From Gracilaria domingensis (taxonomy: Eukaryota; Rhodophyta; Florideophyceae; Gracilariales; Gracilariaceae), in assembly GCA_022539475.1 (NCBI GenBank), contig VCMS01000238.1, positions 62,001 through 126,000 of the forward strand: DNA of 64,000 nt. Reading direction: 5' to 3'. Of this stretch, positions 1 through 12,060 are shown in pieces. A model generated the notes under the pieces. The model saw nothing but the letters and a program-made list of their open reading frames with translations, was not told where the DNA came from and did not search any database. Each line of letters opens with the position of its first letter. Positions within the stretch are counted from its first letter, which is position 1. The translations under genes and the position numbers were made by a program.

Positions 1-170
1 TTGGGGAAAATTGGTTCTGACCACTTTTTTAAGCTTTTTTGAGGATTTTGTAGAAACTTAACTTCCTCGACAGTGCTCTGACATTTTAATGAGAAGCTTC
101 TATTTCATATAGGACCTCATGACCACTCAATGACAGTGGGTTTTGCTAGGGACCCCTAGTAAAACCTAAA
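1..170. repeat. Dispersed AT-rich repeat, copy 1
   Basis: This stretch aligns by eye with 6480-6660. Both have a T-rich run, then TTCCTCGA, an ATTTCATT block and a CAATGRCAGTGRGTTTTGCTA block. No ORF of note is present. It is probably non-coding debris of a dispersed repeat family whose boundaries I cannot define. Confidence 0.4.
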
Positions 171-224
171 TGTCAAAAATGGCAAACAAATGGTTTACAA
201 TTGTTACTTCAAATAGGCCGGGTG

Positions 225-1150
225 GTGGTGAGTGATGGCTTTAGCGAGCTTTCGGTTGAGGAAATATTGACACTTCCAAACTAGTTTTCGGCATTAAGGG
301 CGGAGATGAGATATCATATGTATGGAAGAGTGCGATGTGCGGAAAGGGAGGTAGGGGAGTTGAGGCAGAAGAATAAGGTTCTTAGGAAGATGCTGAAAGT
401 GCCCGAGAAGTAGCTGGGGAATATGAGAAGTAGGCAGGTATTGGTGCAAGATGGGAAGGTAAAGTAAGGAAAGGGGAGTAACGGAAGTTCGGAAGGAGTA
501 GATGTGCCGGAGAGATTCCCTGCGAAACCGAACACGAAGGGTGGTAGGGCTGGAGATTGAAGGACAGATGTGAGGAAGAGACGTAAGGAGGAAATTGGTG
601 AAGAGTTGCCGCGGGACGGATCCGAGGCCTAGGTGCTGACTGGGTCTCGGAGTGCAGCAGACGCACCGCAGATGTCAGGCCGGATTCTGAGCGCTCGAAA
701 AGAGAGAGAGGAATGGGGGCATTGGAAGACGCCTTGGGGGCGTGGCGAGTGTATAAGGATAGGGAGTGTTTCCCTCAGCACTTCCGCGGAATGACCTTTT
801 TGGAAACGGAGACGGAGGAACTGATCATCTGAAAGGTGGAAATCGGGTAAATAGTTGGTCCAGTTTGGAAGAGAATCAATGGTGAGATGTTCGATGGGAC
901 ACAAATTACGAATTGCATTACAACCTGGAAGCAAATGAAAGAGCACAGTATCAAAAGCGCGGATTCAGGATATGCTCGCAGTAAAGAAAGGAATGGATCC
1001 TACAAGAAAGCAAAATTTCAAGAATGTTCCATAATTACTTAAATTATTGAGTGCTAGCCTCTGACACCGCTTCATGCACGCTAAATTGGCCTAAACTATT
1101 TCTTCACATTTATTAACAACTTTTTCAGTTTGCAGAACAACGACAAGAAC
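225..1150 (+). pseudogene. Relic of the coiled-coil repeat gene (cf. 51382-52311)
   Basis: The sequence follows the 3' half of the coiled-coil gene at 51382-52311 and its trailer in the same order. It shows the segment around GTTTCGGTTGAGG, the leucine-zipper-like part (GAGTTGAGGCAGAAGAATAA), the basic AGGAAGAGACGTAAGGAGG block, and a trailer ending in a GAGTGCYAGCCTCTG motif (about 1050; compare 52648). Frame is lost through stops and indels. It is an old third copy, which shows that this gene belongs to a dispersed repeat family rather than to a single-copy locus. Confidence 0.55.
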
Positions 1151-2027
1151 GATTCTACCAGGATATATTTATGACCTAGTTATGATTCTTTTATATTATT
1201 GAAGTCTCCGTCATAGAGCTCAGATGCAGCTTTTTATCAGATAGAACTTTGTAAGCATACAAGAAGCATACATAATTCCTTCTGGGGGAATATAGCGCCC
1301 ATACATTTGCTAATTGATGTGTTAATGGCTGGTACTTATTCTTCAAAACCATGTGAATTATTAGAGCATAAATATTGAATATATAAGTCAGGCATATTTG
1401 GTAGATATCATTTCATGTAAATCCCAATGTGCTCACTTTAAATTTTATATGAACGGGTTAAATAAATATCTAAATGACATTATTGTATTTCCTAAAGTGT
1501 TTGCCCGAATCAAACTGGATGAAGCTCAAAACATAGATATACCGCTTCTCAGCAAAAATTGATGCCCATCAGTTAAGATTAAATTTAGTATTCCACATAC
1601 GATTCCATACGGGGTTTCAAGAAAGTGTCTCTGAGCAGACAATTTGCGAAAACCGATGTATGTGTTATAAATTGTAGTTCTGAATCAGAGCTTTAAATTT
1701 TTTTCAACTTGATTATGTGTGCCTAACGTATTTATCTAAGCTTTCGTTTAAGTGCTTCACATATGATGACGTTGAATTCTTATGTAGTATTTTAAGAAAC
1801 GTTCTGAGAGAATTAACTGGATGAGGAATGTGTTGGTTTATTTAGTATAATAACAAGAAACTGAGATTTAAAGGAAGGTGTTGCATGACTTGGATTTGCT
1901 TTACGATTTCGAAACGAACGTTGGATGTAGAATAACGAAAAAGGAAAAAATCAAAGCACACATTCGAAATCATATGTTGAAGTTTAGAAAAAGCTCCCAG
2001 TTGGTGTCCCTGTCTCAATTCTAAGAT
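1151..2027. other. AT-rich intergenic DNA, no gene seen
   Basis: Low-complexity AT-rich sequence without a convincing ORF, RNA gene or repeat array. Confidence 0.5.
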
Positions 2028-3326
2028 ATGTTCGTATTAAAGCGCATTCTTGAAAAGAGAGGAATTTTTTTATACATACTTTTTTTTTTTGGGTGTTTCT
2101 GCTGTGGGAAGATTGAATTTAAGGTCTTCCACCACGGTGGTGAATGGCATACGAGGCTACAATATGGAAGAAAACTTTTCAAACTTCATGGCATGCTTAA
2201 TTTTACTTTGACATCGAGGAGCGTACGGATATGGTGGAGAAGTCACGCGTTAGCTTTAGAGATCCACAAACCCTTTGACGTCGTGGGGTTCACGTTTCTG
2301 CTTGTAGTTTTGTTCTTGAAGCGAAGAGTTTTAACGATTTTGCTCTGGATCATGCTATTTTGGGGAGAGGAAGGTGTAAAAGACTTAAAGTTGAAAAGAA
2401 GACTTGTGCGGAGTGTTCGATGGGACTGTGCAGTTGTCACAGTGAATGCTTTCAATTTGCACCAGCCTGCATGGCTGATGTGCGAATGGATAAATCTAAG
2501 AGTGAATGATGCTGCAAACCATTCCGAACCAGAGCAGATTCGAGTTTATAGAGAAAGAATGAACGCATTGGGGTCAATCAGAATTGACGAGACTCAGAAA
2601 GTTTACTTCATTGATAGAGATATGGTAGATTATTGGAGTGCTCCAGAAATGCTACGCCCTCTATCACCTCTTACGTTCGTTGGAGCCAAATCGTACTTCC
2701 CTCATGTACGTGATAATCAAATATTCATAAAAGGAGCTTCTGGAATGAAGCTCTACTTGGAAGTCATGAAGAAGTGTGAGGCTGCTTCCAATGGAACGCC
2801 AGAAACGGGATTGTCCAAACTTTATAAAAGCGGATATTTCAAGGAGAAGAATATAAGTATTCTGGACGTTCCTAGCAATGTTCTGCACTGTCCCAGCACT
2901 GAATGGGATCGTTCTTCTTGTTTGCTTCAGAAGTTAGAACGCAGATCCTTACCAATTAGAATCATTTTTTTGGAAACGACGTATCTTTCTTTTAATCGCT
3001 TTCTCATTTCAGTATCCTCCACCTACTTCTCGGGTACTTACGTTCCTGCTTACACCAAAAATCTACTTTCTGATCTCTGGATATCCGGTTTGATTGAGAT
3101 GGTGGTTTTTTCCAGGATGCAGAACATTGACGTTAATTCAAGCTTTATATTTGTTTACGTCCTGATCTGGATAGGTGTTGAAAAGCTTTTTGCGTATCTT
3201 AAAAATCAAAATGTAAAAGTAATCAGCTTTTTAACGGTCTCAAGAGTATTAAATTCCAAAAGAATAGAGAAGAGAAAAGCCTCAGGGCCCTTATCGTTCA
3301 TTCCAAATGATATGAATAGCGAATAG
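2028..3326 (+). pseudogene. Hypothetical 432-aa ORF, possibly a decayed transposase
   Basis: An ATG-started ORF of 432 codons. I do not recognise its product, and its N-terminal part, rich in F, L and W, does not look like a normal soluble protein. In another frame at about 2395-2480 there is a compact cysteine/histidine cluster (CxxC, then LCxCHxxECF, preceded by a basic KKT). This resembles the C-terminal zinc finger of piggyBac-type transposases and suggests the true coding frame switches here. The middle of the annotated frame (about residues 150-290) is hydrophilic and protein-like. Taken together this may be a frameshifted transposon gene. A translated search of all three frames would settle it. 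Confidence 0.25.
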
Positions 3327-5563
3327 AATCCAACCGCAGTAAAAGAACCTAGTGCAAATCAAGTGTACTTGCACCTTCCCTCTATGAATCGAATCCAAAG
3401 ATTTAAAACGTTGCAGATTGGGAGAGACAACCGCTCATGTAAATACTACAAGAAACATTTGTGTTCTATTTAAAAGTTTTTCTAGAGATTCTGTGCGTGA
3501 ACGAATGTGATTGAAGTAACTCGCACATTCTTTTGGCCCCATTGTTTCAGAGTCATGTTCCTGACTCCTAATCATTGGTTCAAGTTTCAAGAAGGCAAAG
3601 ATATATAAGATGGGTGTGAAAAACAACAGCAAGTCTCAGGAGGACACGAAAAGGATGTAATGCAAAAAGGAGAATTCTTTACGACATTAGGTCGTAACTC
3701 AGATTTCGTTTTAGATTGCTCGTATGGAATGCAGGATACAATTTAAGACTCATTTCCGCACTGGTTCGAGTTACTGAACCGGATGATATACAGGAAAAGT
3801 GCATTTCTGAATTCAATCTTCCCTAAGCTTGTAAAAGGATGAATGAAAATCAGTTCAAGTGGAAGATGTACATAACGGTCCAGGAAAGGATTTTAAAACT
3901 TCCTGATACTCAAATATTAATAAACGAAGTATCGAGAACCTGCGTAGAAAAACCAGGTAATGTTAACAAATTCATTCCTGGGCTTTCGCTTTTCATGAAC
4001 AATGAAGAGTCAAGCTCTCCTTAGGAACTAGATCTCATTCCTCAATCTGGATGATTGTGCGATAATCCAGATTATAATTCTAGGATACCACATATACCGG
4101 TGGTTTCAAAATTAAACGAGCAACCTCGATTTTGATTTTATGAGTCTTCTATTGCACCAGTAAGTTTAAGTATGGAAAACGTTTTTCCAATGATAAAAAA
4201 TTGGACAACGAGAGAGCAGAGGTTTTTCAAAACCATCTCATTTCGTATTACGAATGACCCCAAAAATGCATCCAAGTATCTACGAAGACATTTTCTTGCT
4301 TTGCCCATTTTATTCAAAAGAGCACAATGAGACTCGTTTTTAGCTATATTAGAGCTTCAGACCTCTTTGTATCCGTGGTGTCTGTTGATATCCTGCTTTC
4401 AAATGATCCGATTTCAAACGGCTAAATGATGTTATTAAACGAAATCTCTTTTTGAATTTCTCTTCAATGGGACCCAAAAGCCGATATGGATTCGGAAGAA
4501 GTACACGGGGAAAACGCATCACATTATTTACGCCCAATGACGAACTGCGACGTAGCCCAGCAAACTCGTGCCCTCGAATTTAATGCGAATACCAGAGGAT
4601 TTCCAATCTTTGCTCGGTCGGTGTTATTCAAACCAAGGAGCTCGTCATTAGTCTTCATTTTACCAACATCTAACAGAAATCTATTGAAGTTAAGTTTTCT
4701 AAACTTGTTACCATCATAAATAACTTGAGCATAAAGAAATTTAAGATCCAGAGAGGTCTCTTTAGATGACCCGATTACTACGTGTTCATTTTGGGCTTGA
4801 AGATGCAATATATGAGGAGTATATACAAGTTAATTCCTGTCAAGTAATTACTTAAGGTTTATGGAAGAACCTCTGTTTATGGTTTACCAAGGTTTATGGA
4901 AAACCTCTGTTGCATGTCTGGTTTTGAGCTGGCAGAAAATAGTGAAGTGTCCAGCGGAGAGATCGACATGAAGTGGATATACATTTAGAGCTAAAAGAAG
5001 AAGAAAATTAGCGGAAACAGTATAAATAGAATCTTGGCAATCACGACCCCAACTTCTCCAGGTAACGATCAAGTAAAACAATAAATTTCAACTATCAGGA
5101 ATAACGTATAATGCAGGGGACTTTGCAACAGTGTGGGAATCACTTGTAGTAAGTTCAAAAACAAGGAGGCGTTATACACCAACCTTGCGTTTGTTTTGAT
5201 CTCTTGTACGTGTAGAATAGACAGATCCGTTCTAGTACAGCCCCACTGGGGGCCGTGAATAAAGCTCTTTGTTGAATTGTCATCACGCCCTGGCCCATTG
5301 GCAGCCCAGATTTTGACAGTATATGAGTTTTCGGAAACAGAAATTTTGGCGAAGGGAGCAGAATGCGGCGATCATTTTCTTGCCTAGTGCCTAATGCCGA
5401 TGTAGGTGACGGGGTGCAGAGAAACGAAAATGGGCGATCGGGTTGTGGAGATGATGAACTTGGCCCTTGAAGATAATCGTGCTCAGTGCGGGTCCTCCAA
5501 ACACGGATCTCTAGACGTGCATGGGGTCGACGGCAGAACCAACTTGATTCCGATGGGCTCCAT
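3327..5563. other. AT-rich region with only short, unrecognised ORFs
   Basis: No ORF exceeds about 95 codons up to 5155. Two minus-strand ORFs (4808-4524 and 4537-4349) abut in different frames and may be one broken gene, but I recognise neither. Part of a long minus-strand ORF (5880-5155) is only a translation of the repeat array starting at 5564. Its remaining C-terminal half (5155-5560) shows no known motif. Confidence 0.4.
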
Positions 5564-6010
5564 CCCAGAAAGGTGAATTGATGTCCGTATGATGTCCCCC
5601 AGATAACCCATATTAGAATTACGAGACCTGAAGATGTCCGTTTGATCTCCTTAAGATGTCCATATGATGTACGTGAATGATGCTCAGATGATGTATTAAT
5701 TATATCCAAATGATGGCCGCCTGATACGCGCATGATGTACGGAGAGATGTTCATTGGATTTTGTGATGTCCAAATGATGCACAGCGGATTTCCGGACATC
5801 CATGGGACATATCTTCGTGCATCATATGAATATCTTTGGAATAGTTTTTGTACATCCAAAGGACATGTAAAGGACATCAATTAAGCGCATCCAACGGGGT
5901 ACCATGGCATATCAATCGGATATCCTGGATGTGCAGAAGATATCCAACTGATATCCCATAGATGTCCTAATTTTTCATCCGATGGACATCCATTGCGCAT
6001 CACTTTATCT
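5564..6010 (+). mobile_element. Orphan terminus of a relative of the 16-kb transposon
   Basis: At 5564 the sequence CCCAGAAAGGTGAATTGAT matches the terminal inverted repeats of the transposon at 11886-28138 (consensus CCCAGARAGGYR, two variable bases, TTGAT). Behind it, as in that element, comes an array of short degenerate repeats in both orientations around GGATRTCC and GGACATCC, reaching to about 6010. I found no matching opposite terminus nearby, so this is a truncated end or a decayed non-autonomous relative. There is no coding capacity. Confidence 0.65.
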
Positions 6011-6734
6011 CGCAGAGCATTGTCGCGCAGCAATAAGAAGTATAGTGCAATGTCCGATAGAAAAAGAGGCATATAGAACCAAAGATACGAATAGAACGAA
6101 GCGATATCATAATTGGAATGACCTAAACCAGCACTACGTTTCCACTCGATGAAGGCTAGTTCCCCACAGAAAGGAATGCATAATGTGTAGTTTTATGGAA
6201 ATGGAACCTAGATTTGCTAGAAATTCTTTGGAGGCATCCATAGCCCCGGGGACTCAGGTTATGTGGCAAACTGAGCATTATTTTCTACTCAGATATCCTG
6301 GACGACCGAGGAAAACTTCTACAGGCTCGAATAATGAATATGAAAACAAGAACTGAACGACCCTTCCCAAAACCTAGCGCACATATAAAGAACCCAGGCA
6401 AAACTCGTTAAGGGAAAACTGAAAGGGTTTTAAGTAGACTTGCATACATGGTGACTGGTGTAGTAAGGTAATATGACCAACATCATTGAAAAATAAGTAA
6501 GTTTTTGTTTCACTGACATTTCCATGAGTGAGATTTTTTAAAAAAGTTAAATTCCTCGAAATTGCCCTTATATTTTATTTTAAGGGCATCAATTTCATTT
6601 ATCGACACATGATGATTCAATGGCAGTGAGTTTTGCTAAGGGAAGCGCTAAGATTTTGCAATTGCTCTTCGTGCGATACTATGTTAAGCTTGATATTTCC
6701 GAAAACGAACCCTAATAGAAAACATTCATAACTA
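6011..6734. other. Non-coding DNA with a dispersed repeat copy
   Basis: Nothing coding is seen. Positions 6480-6660 form a second copy of the AT-rich repeat at 1-170. Confidence 0.4.
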
Positions 6735-7470
6735 TTGGCGTACTAGCAAGTTTAATTTGTAACAAATGGCGCTCTAATGGCGTACAACTCTTTCGACAAC
6801 TGGCGTACAATTTCGAGCTTGTGTGCCATTTGTTTGCCATTTGTAGCCAATAGTACGCCATTCGTAGCGTTTTGCACGATACTCGCACAACTGGCGTACT
6901 CTTCTAGTTCAGAGTTTGTACACCAATTGTAGTAAATGCAACAAATGGCGTACTTCTGGGTACAAATGGCAAACAACTGGCGGACAAGCCTAAAATTGTA
7001 CGCCACTTTTCAGAAGAACTGTACGCCATTAGAACGACATTCGTCAAAATTCAAAGGTATTAGTACGCCAGTTGCATCATATTTTTTCTTCTAGGGAAGT
7101 CACTAGGTGAATAAATAGACAATGCAATGAACAGATAAACTCTCAGAGGAACTCTGACGCCATGAGTGCCATACAAGTGTCCTTGAAATCTGTTTCATTG
7201 GGGATTTGTAGGCGTGCATTAGCTCGAAAGATTGGCGTACAATTTTGGCCTTACTACGCCATTTGTACGCAGGAGGACGTAGTTGTTACAAATGACGTCC
7301 CAATGGCAAGCATATACGGTACGAGAGTAGTCTTGTTTTTTTCTTTGATGCTATTACTGGCGGTCACTGGCGTAGGAGCCCTAGGTTGTACGCCAATGGC
7401 TCGACCTAGCGTAATTGTATATAACGTCAGTGATTCATATTTCATGGTTAACTGTACGCCACTCGTGGCG
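6735..7470. repeat. Array of inverted and direct GGCGTAC heptamers
   Basis: About a dozen exact copies of GGCGTAC or its complement GTACGCC, usually within TGGCGTACAA, are scattered over about 740 bp in both orientations (for example near 6737, 6779, 6822, 6850, 6893, 6946, 6997, 7021, 7063, 7231, 7385 and 7454). Degenerate copies lie between them. This is what the subterminal binding-site region of a CACTA-type transposon looks like, but the motif differs from that of the 16-kb element, so it points to a different family. ORFs here are by-products of the repeat. Confidence 0.6.
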
Positions 7471-8025
7471 TTCAAATTCTTCTAGGACGCTCAGTCAGTA
7501 AGAGAGAAAGTCAAGTACCAAACTGTAGTCAGAAATTTTTCTATTAGAAAAGGAATTTATGCTTTTATCTTGACAAAATCTAAGACTTTTAAGTTTCTTG
7601 CACTAACCTACAAAACAGAAATTCTTCGGAAGCATCATACGTCACTACCAAGGTATAGTAGACGTTTGAATCTGGCTTACTCGAGGTCTATAGGCGTGCC
7701 ATTGGGTAAACAGGTGGCCTTCAATTTTGGTCTGTCATGGAAGCATCATGAGACGATAAATCAAAGATTTCTTTCATTGAAATGTCACGGCACTTTCTCC
7801 GAAGTAAAATTTCTCAACAAAATAACAGCTTTAAAAATCACTGCCTTATGAACACTGATTCTAGACACATTGAGGACAAATGTTTGCCCTAGTGTAATAC
7901 AACAGTTTGATATGGGCACACCGTGTGTCTCCAAAATTGGCATTGGGCTTTAATGGGGCTGTCGATTAGAGTTAATGCCCGGATATACCAGACGTGGATG
8001 CTTCAAGAGGCACATATACCTGCCC
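7471..8025. other. No supported feature
   Basis: Only short ORFs without recognisable motifs. The sequence leads into the tnp2-relic repeat at 8026. Confidence 0.4.
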
Positions 8026-10824
8026 TTCTTCCACCGTCCAATTGTTTTCAACGCCAAGCTGTTTGGGGATGACATAACCCACTTTTGGTCCTCAACTGCA
8101 GAGAGCCGCAGCATTTTTTTTAATATCCCCCGAGATCGAGACTATATAGGGCATTTTTCCTCGTTTCTGCAGAATCACATATGCGACCATTTCCAGCCTG
8201 TCGCACCAGACCGCTGAGAACTCCTTCTGTTTCAGTGTTATAACGCTTGCAGTGCTTCAAATGGCATATACAATAGATCGATTTGGCTCAACACACAACG
8301 TTTCATAGTTCGAGGTTGAACGAGTATCCGCGCGCGTCGGCTACTTGGGCCAGTAAAGAATTCATCCAGGTCTTCATCAAAACTCTCAGGTTGTTTGCGC
8401 TGCGTTTGCTGCATGGGCGGCTGGAAGATGATTCTATTTTTAATTGCGCAGCAGTGCTAGAAGGTACTAGCAGCGCTCCAGGGAACCAGCCCTACACCTC
8501 AGAAATGGTTGCGTTACATTGGGGCATGTGTGTTCACTAGTTATGTGTTTCAAAACTGGTACTCTTACATCTGAACCCTATCTCGGCTATAGATCATTAA
8601 AACCAACTCAATGAATGTCACCAGCTAGTAGATTTGTAAAAATGGATCTCACCGCTATGACGGAGAGATAAAAGCTGGAGGTTATAAGCAGTCCGGTGTG
8701 ATACTTTGAAATTTTTTCTCCAACATCTTTTGCCGCAGTACAATTGCTGGCACACTAAGGCGCTCAATTATCGTGCTTCGACATAGGGGTTCTTCCTTCG
8801 CGCCGTATTCATACTTTTATTAAAATTTGCTCTCGAATTGAATGAAGGATTGGCATGAAAGGTTAACGAAAAAGTTGCGAATATTTCTCATATGTTGAAC
8901 ATCATTTGAACAGCCTTTCATGCTCTCAGCCATGCCATTCTCCTAACCGCGCCATTGAAACCGCCAGATTGTGAGCATGAGGGAAAGAAAATATGAAAGT
9001 TTAAGAGGCCCAATGTGGCATGGTGCAAGGCTGGAACCCAGGTTTAAAGCCGGGATCCACGAGATGCGGCTCTCACTTACAATTTTCAACCTCAAGTATG
9101 AGTCTGGTGTAGTGTGCAACACGACTTGTAGCGAACAAACAGGACGCAGCAAACTGCAAACATAAAAACAGACGCCGAGGCATATCCATGCATCGCGTGC
9201 TTGTTGGAACGACAGTAGTTCTGAGGTCAACCAGACACAGATCTTCACAACCTCAAATGCAAGAAATGTACTTCTTGCTCTTCTGCACGAAAGACTAGAA
9301 TCAACTGATACAACACATAGGATGGCTTACAAGGAAGCGAGGACATCAACCAATGTTACTATCAGAGATTGTGTCGAGCCCAGTTCTTCCACTACATTGT
9401 TGAGGCCACAAAGAGACTAACCCTGACTTCAATCGCTTCGATTCGCGTGATTGACAAGAACACCAATAGGCTCAGAACCATGGCAACGGAAGAAGCGCAC
9501 AGTGGCGCACCGGCGGAGATTGGCTGCGTAAAACCTGAACTCAGATCACCAGCTTGCTCTTCCTTTCGGAGAAGGAGGGACTGGCGTTCATGATCAATTT
9601 AATCTCTTCGAACTCGAAAGAATACCACTCATGCGCTGAGAGGGCTTTGCCAAAAGTGTTGTGATACGGCATTTTCATTACGAGTATTATACGGATAGGT
9701 TGCGCAAGTTTGTGACGCAGAACGATACTGTCATGCACCACGGTGCAATTGGAGAAATGTATTACTAATTATATAATTAAATTATTGAATTTATTTATTA
9801 TTTGCTTAATTATTAATGTATTAAATTAATAAAAGGATTTCATCTTTTCTAATACTACAGTACGTCAACTGATTTAGTACTGCTATTAACATATCTATAT
9901 AGTAATGGTATATTGCAGCCAGCAGCTCTTTCTAGGGACCCGATGGTCCTCATTAAAAGTCGTACAAGGTTGAAACACGGCAAGAAAGTCGTCTGAAAAC
10001 GAACATCCAGAGGTACTGGCACAACACGTTGGCGAAAAGTACCTTTCGTAGAACTCATGCAGGTTGTCTGCAAGCATTAGAGCAGCGAAGAAGAGCTGTT
10101 TGCGAAGTTCAGAATGCCAAAATGGGCATTGGAGATGTTTCGGGGAAGAAGAGGCTCACGTCCAGTGTGGTCAGTGGCGTCTGTGAACCCTAACCAACAG
10201 CCAGTACTACGTTTGACGGCATTAAGTACCACCCAAGCCCACTTCCTTGCAGCGTTCCAAGACTGGGACTACTTCGATTCGTTCTTGATTCCACTATTTC
10301 AAGATCTCCTCGATCTTTAACGAGGAATGGCACGATGCTGTGCAGATGGTGTATCCAGAAAGCTCTATGTAATGGTGCTTTCAGTTGTGGTGGCTTGGTC
10401 GGGCGCTTCAGACCTGCTGGATTTTGTGCCCCACAACGAGCTCACGCCGCGCGGAAGGAGTATCACACAGCCAAGCCGAGGTGCGAGGCACGGAATGGAT
10501 CTGGCTGGTTCCACCCTTTGGATACATTGTCCAGAAAAATGCACAAAAGTTTTCTTTGATCTATGTCATCGAGATCTGATTCACGACGAAATACTGCACC
10601 CGAGAAATGTGAGGGATATGGAATGAACATGGGCCGAACTGGATAGGGCGCTGAAGATACAACGAGCGGTTCAGCCGCACATATGGTGAGGAAAACGCGA
10701 GTGATGAGAAAGCCAATAGTGCAAATCTGTTCTTCGACAGAAGCATATGAGCACCATGCGATTATATGCACCAACGGGGTTTATGTTGGGTAAGACATCT
10801 CATTGCACTGTGCGAGGGAGCCCA
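8026..10824 (+). repeat. tnp2-transposon relic, copy A (uninterrupted)
   Basis: This unit recurs almost base for base at 11017-11885 (offset 2991) and 28142-30071 (offset 19247). The difference between offsets, 16256, equals the 16253-bp transposon plus its 3-bp target duplication, so copy A preserves the empty insertion site (junction between 8894 and 8895). The unit holds an AT-rich spacer (about 9765-9850) and, at its right end, the remains of a transposase gene. Copy A ends at 10824, where similarity to copy B stops inside the transposase motif. Confidence 0.85.
10095..10824 (+). pseudogene. Decayed tnp2-family transposase fragment (copy A)
   Basis: Fragments in several frames follow the intact transposase at 24387-27662 in order. 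A piece ending FDSFLIPLFQD parallels its FDSFLSPLIED. A CRWC cysteine pair parallels its CRKC. A WAELDRA piece parallels WIELERA. A piece with MHQRGLCWVRHLIAL parallels MHQWLLGWVKHLVAL around the third catalytic region. Stops and frameshifts separate them, so the gene is dead. Many substitutions from the intact transposase show this is an older, separate lineage of the superfamily. Confidence 0.6.
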
Positions 10825-10907
10825 TCCAAAGTGCCGTTCCGGATTCTATATTACTTTGTTTTGTAGAGCAAAGTGCAGTAGCAACTCAAAACAACTTTTT
10901 AACATGG

Positions 10908-10931
10908 AGCACATGGTACGTACCATGTGCT
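10908..10931. repeat. Perfect 24-bp palindrome
   Basis: AGCACATGGTAC followed directly by its exact reverse complement. It lies in the short unique stretch (10825-11016) between the two relic copies. Function unknown. Confidence 0.7.
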
Positions 10932-11016
10932 ACGTACCGCGTCTACATGGGGTATACCAGCTTAGTCTTTTGATCACATTTCAGCGTACAGAGCTGAGTC
11001 GCAGAAAAACCTGGCT

Positions 11017-11885
11017 TTCTTCCACCGTTCAATTGTTTTCAACGCAAACCTGTTTGGGGATGACATAACCCACTTTTGGTCCTCAACTGCAGAGAGCCCC
11101 AGCATTTTCTTTGATATCCTACCAGATCGAGACTGTATAATGCATCTTTCCTCGCTTCTGCAGAATCTTACATGCGACCCTTTCCAGCTTGTCGCACCAG
11201 ACCGCTGAGAACTCCTTCTGTTTCAGTGTTATAACGCTTGCAGTGCTTCAAATGGCATATACAATAGATCGATTTGGCTCAACACACAACGTTTCATAGT
11301 TCGAGGTTGAACGAGTAGCCGCGCGCGTCGGCTACTTGGGCCGGTAAAGAATTCATCCAGGTCTTCATCAAAACTCTCAGGTTGTTTGCGCTGCGTTTGC
11401 TGCATGAGCGGCTGGAAGATGATTCTAGTTTTAATTGCGCAGCAGTGCTAGAAGGTACTAGCAGCGCTCCAGGGAACCAGTCCTACACCTCAGAAATGGT
11501 TGCGTTACATTGGGGCATGTGTGTTCACTAGTTATGTGTTTCAAAACTGGTACTTTTACATCTGAACCCTATCTCGGCTATAGATCATTAAAACCAACTC
11601 AATGAATGTCACCAGCTAGTAGATTTGTAAAAATGGATCTCACCGCTATGACGGAGAGATAAAAGCTGGAGCTTATAAGCAGTCCGGTGTGATACTTTGA
11701 AATTTTTTCTCCAACATCTTTTGCCGCAGTACAATTGCTGGCACACTAAGGCGCTCAATTATCGTGCTTCGACATAGGGGTTCTTCCTTCGCGCCGTATT
11801 CATACTTTTATTAAAATTTGCTCTCGAATTGAATGAAGGATTGGCATGAAAGGTTAACGAAAAAGTTGCGAATATTTCTCATATG
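11017..11885 (+). repeat. tnp2-transposon relic, copy B, left part
   Basis: Nearly identical to 8026-8894. The match stops at ATG (11883-11885), the left target-site duplicate of the 16-kb transposon, and resumes at 28142. Confidence 0.85.
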
Positions 11886-11904
11886 CCCAGAGAGGCACCT
11901 TGAT
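11886..11904 (+). repeat. Left terminal inverted repeat of the 16-kb transposon
   Basis: CCCAGAGAGGCACCTTGAT, preceded by the target duplicate ATG. It matches the inverted right end at 16 of 19 bases. Confidence 0.85.
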
Positions 11905-12060
11905 GCGCCAGGAACGTCCCGATGATGCACGTTGGATGTCTTGGCGGTCAATATGATGCGCCAATGATGCACATTGGAAGAAAGTTCATTTTTTGGAAAG
12001 GAAATAGGCGCAGCCTGGATGCGCCCAAGATACGCCTCATGTGTCTTCGTGCGCATTTAA
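11905..12060. repeat. Left subterminal repeats
   Basis: Short degenerate repeats in both orientations built on TTGGATGTC, GGATGCGCC and GATGATGCAC. They correspond to the right-end GGATATCC/GGACATCC array and to the array behind the orphan end at 5564. In CACTA elements such arrays bind the TnpA-type protein. That role is inferred here. Confidence 0.6.

Noticed and set aside
5155-5880. 241-aa minus-strand ORF as a gene
   Set aside because: Half of it is a translation of the subterminal repeat array, and the rest shows no motif.
6752-7475. ORFs across the GGCGTAC field
   Set aside because: They merely translate the repeat in different frames.
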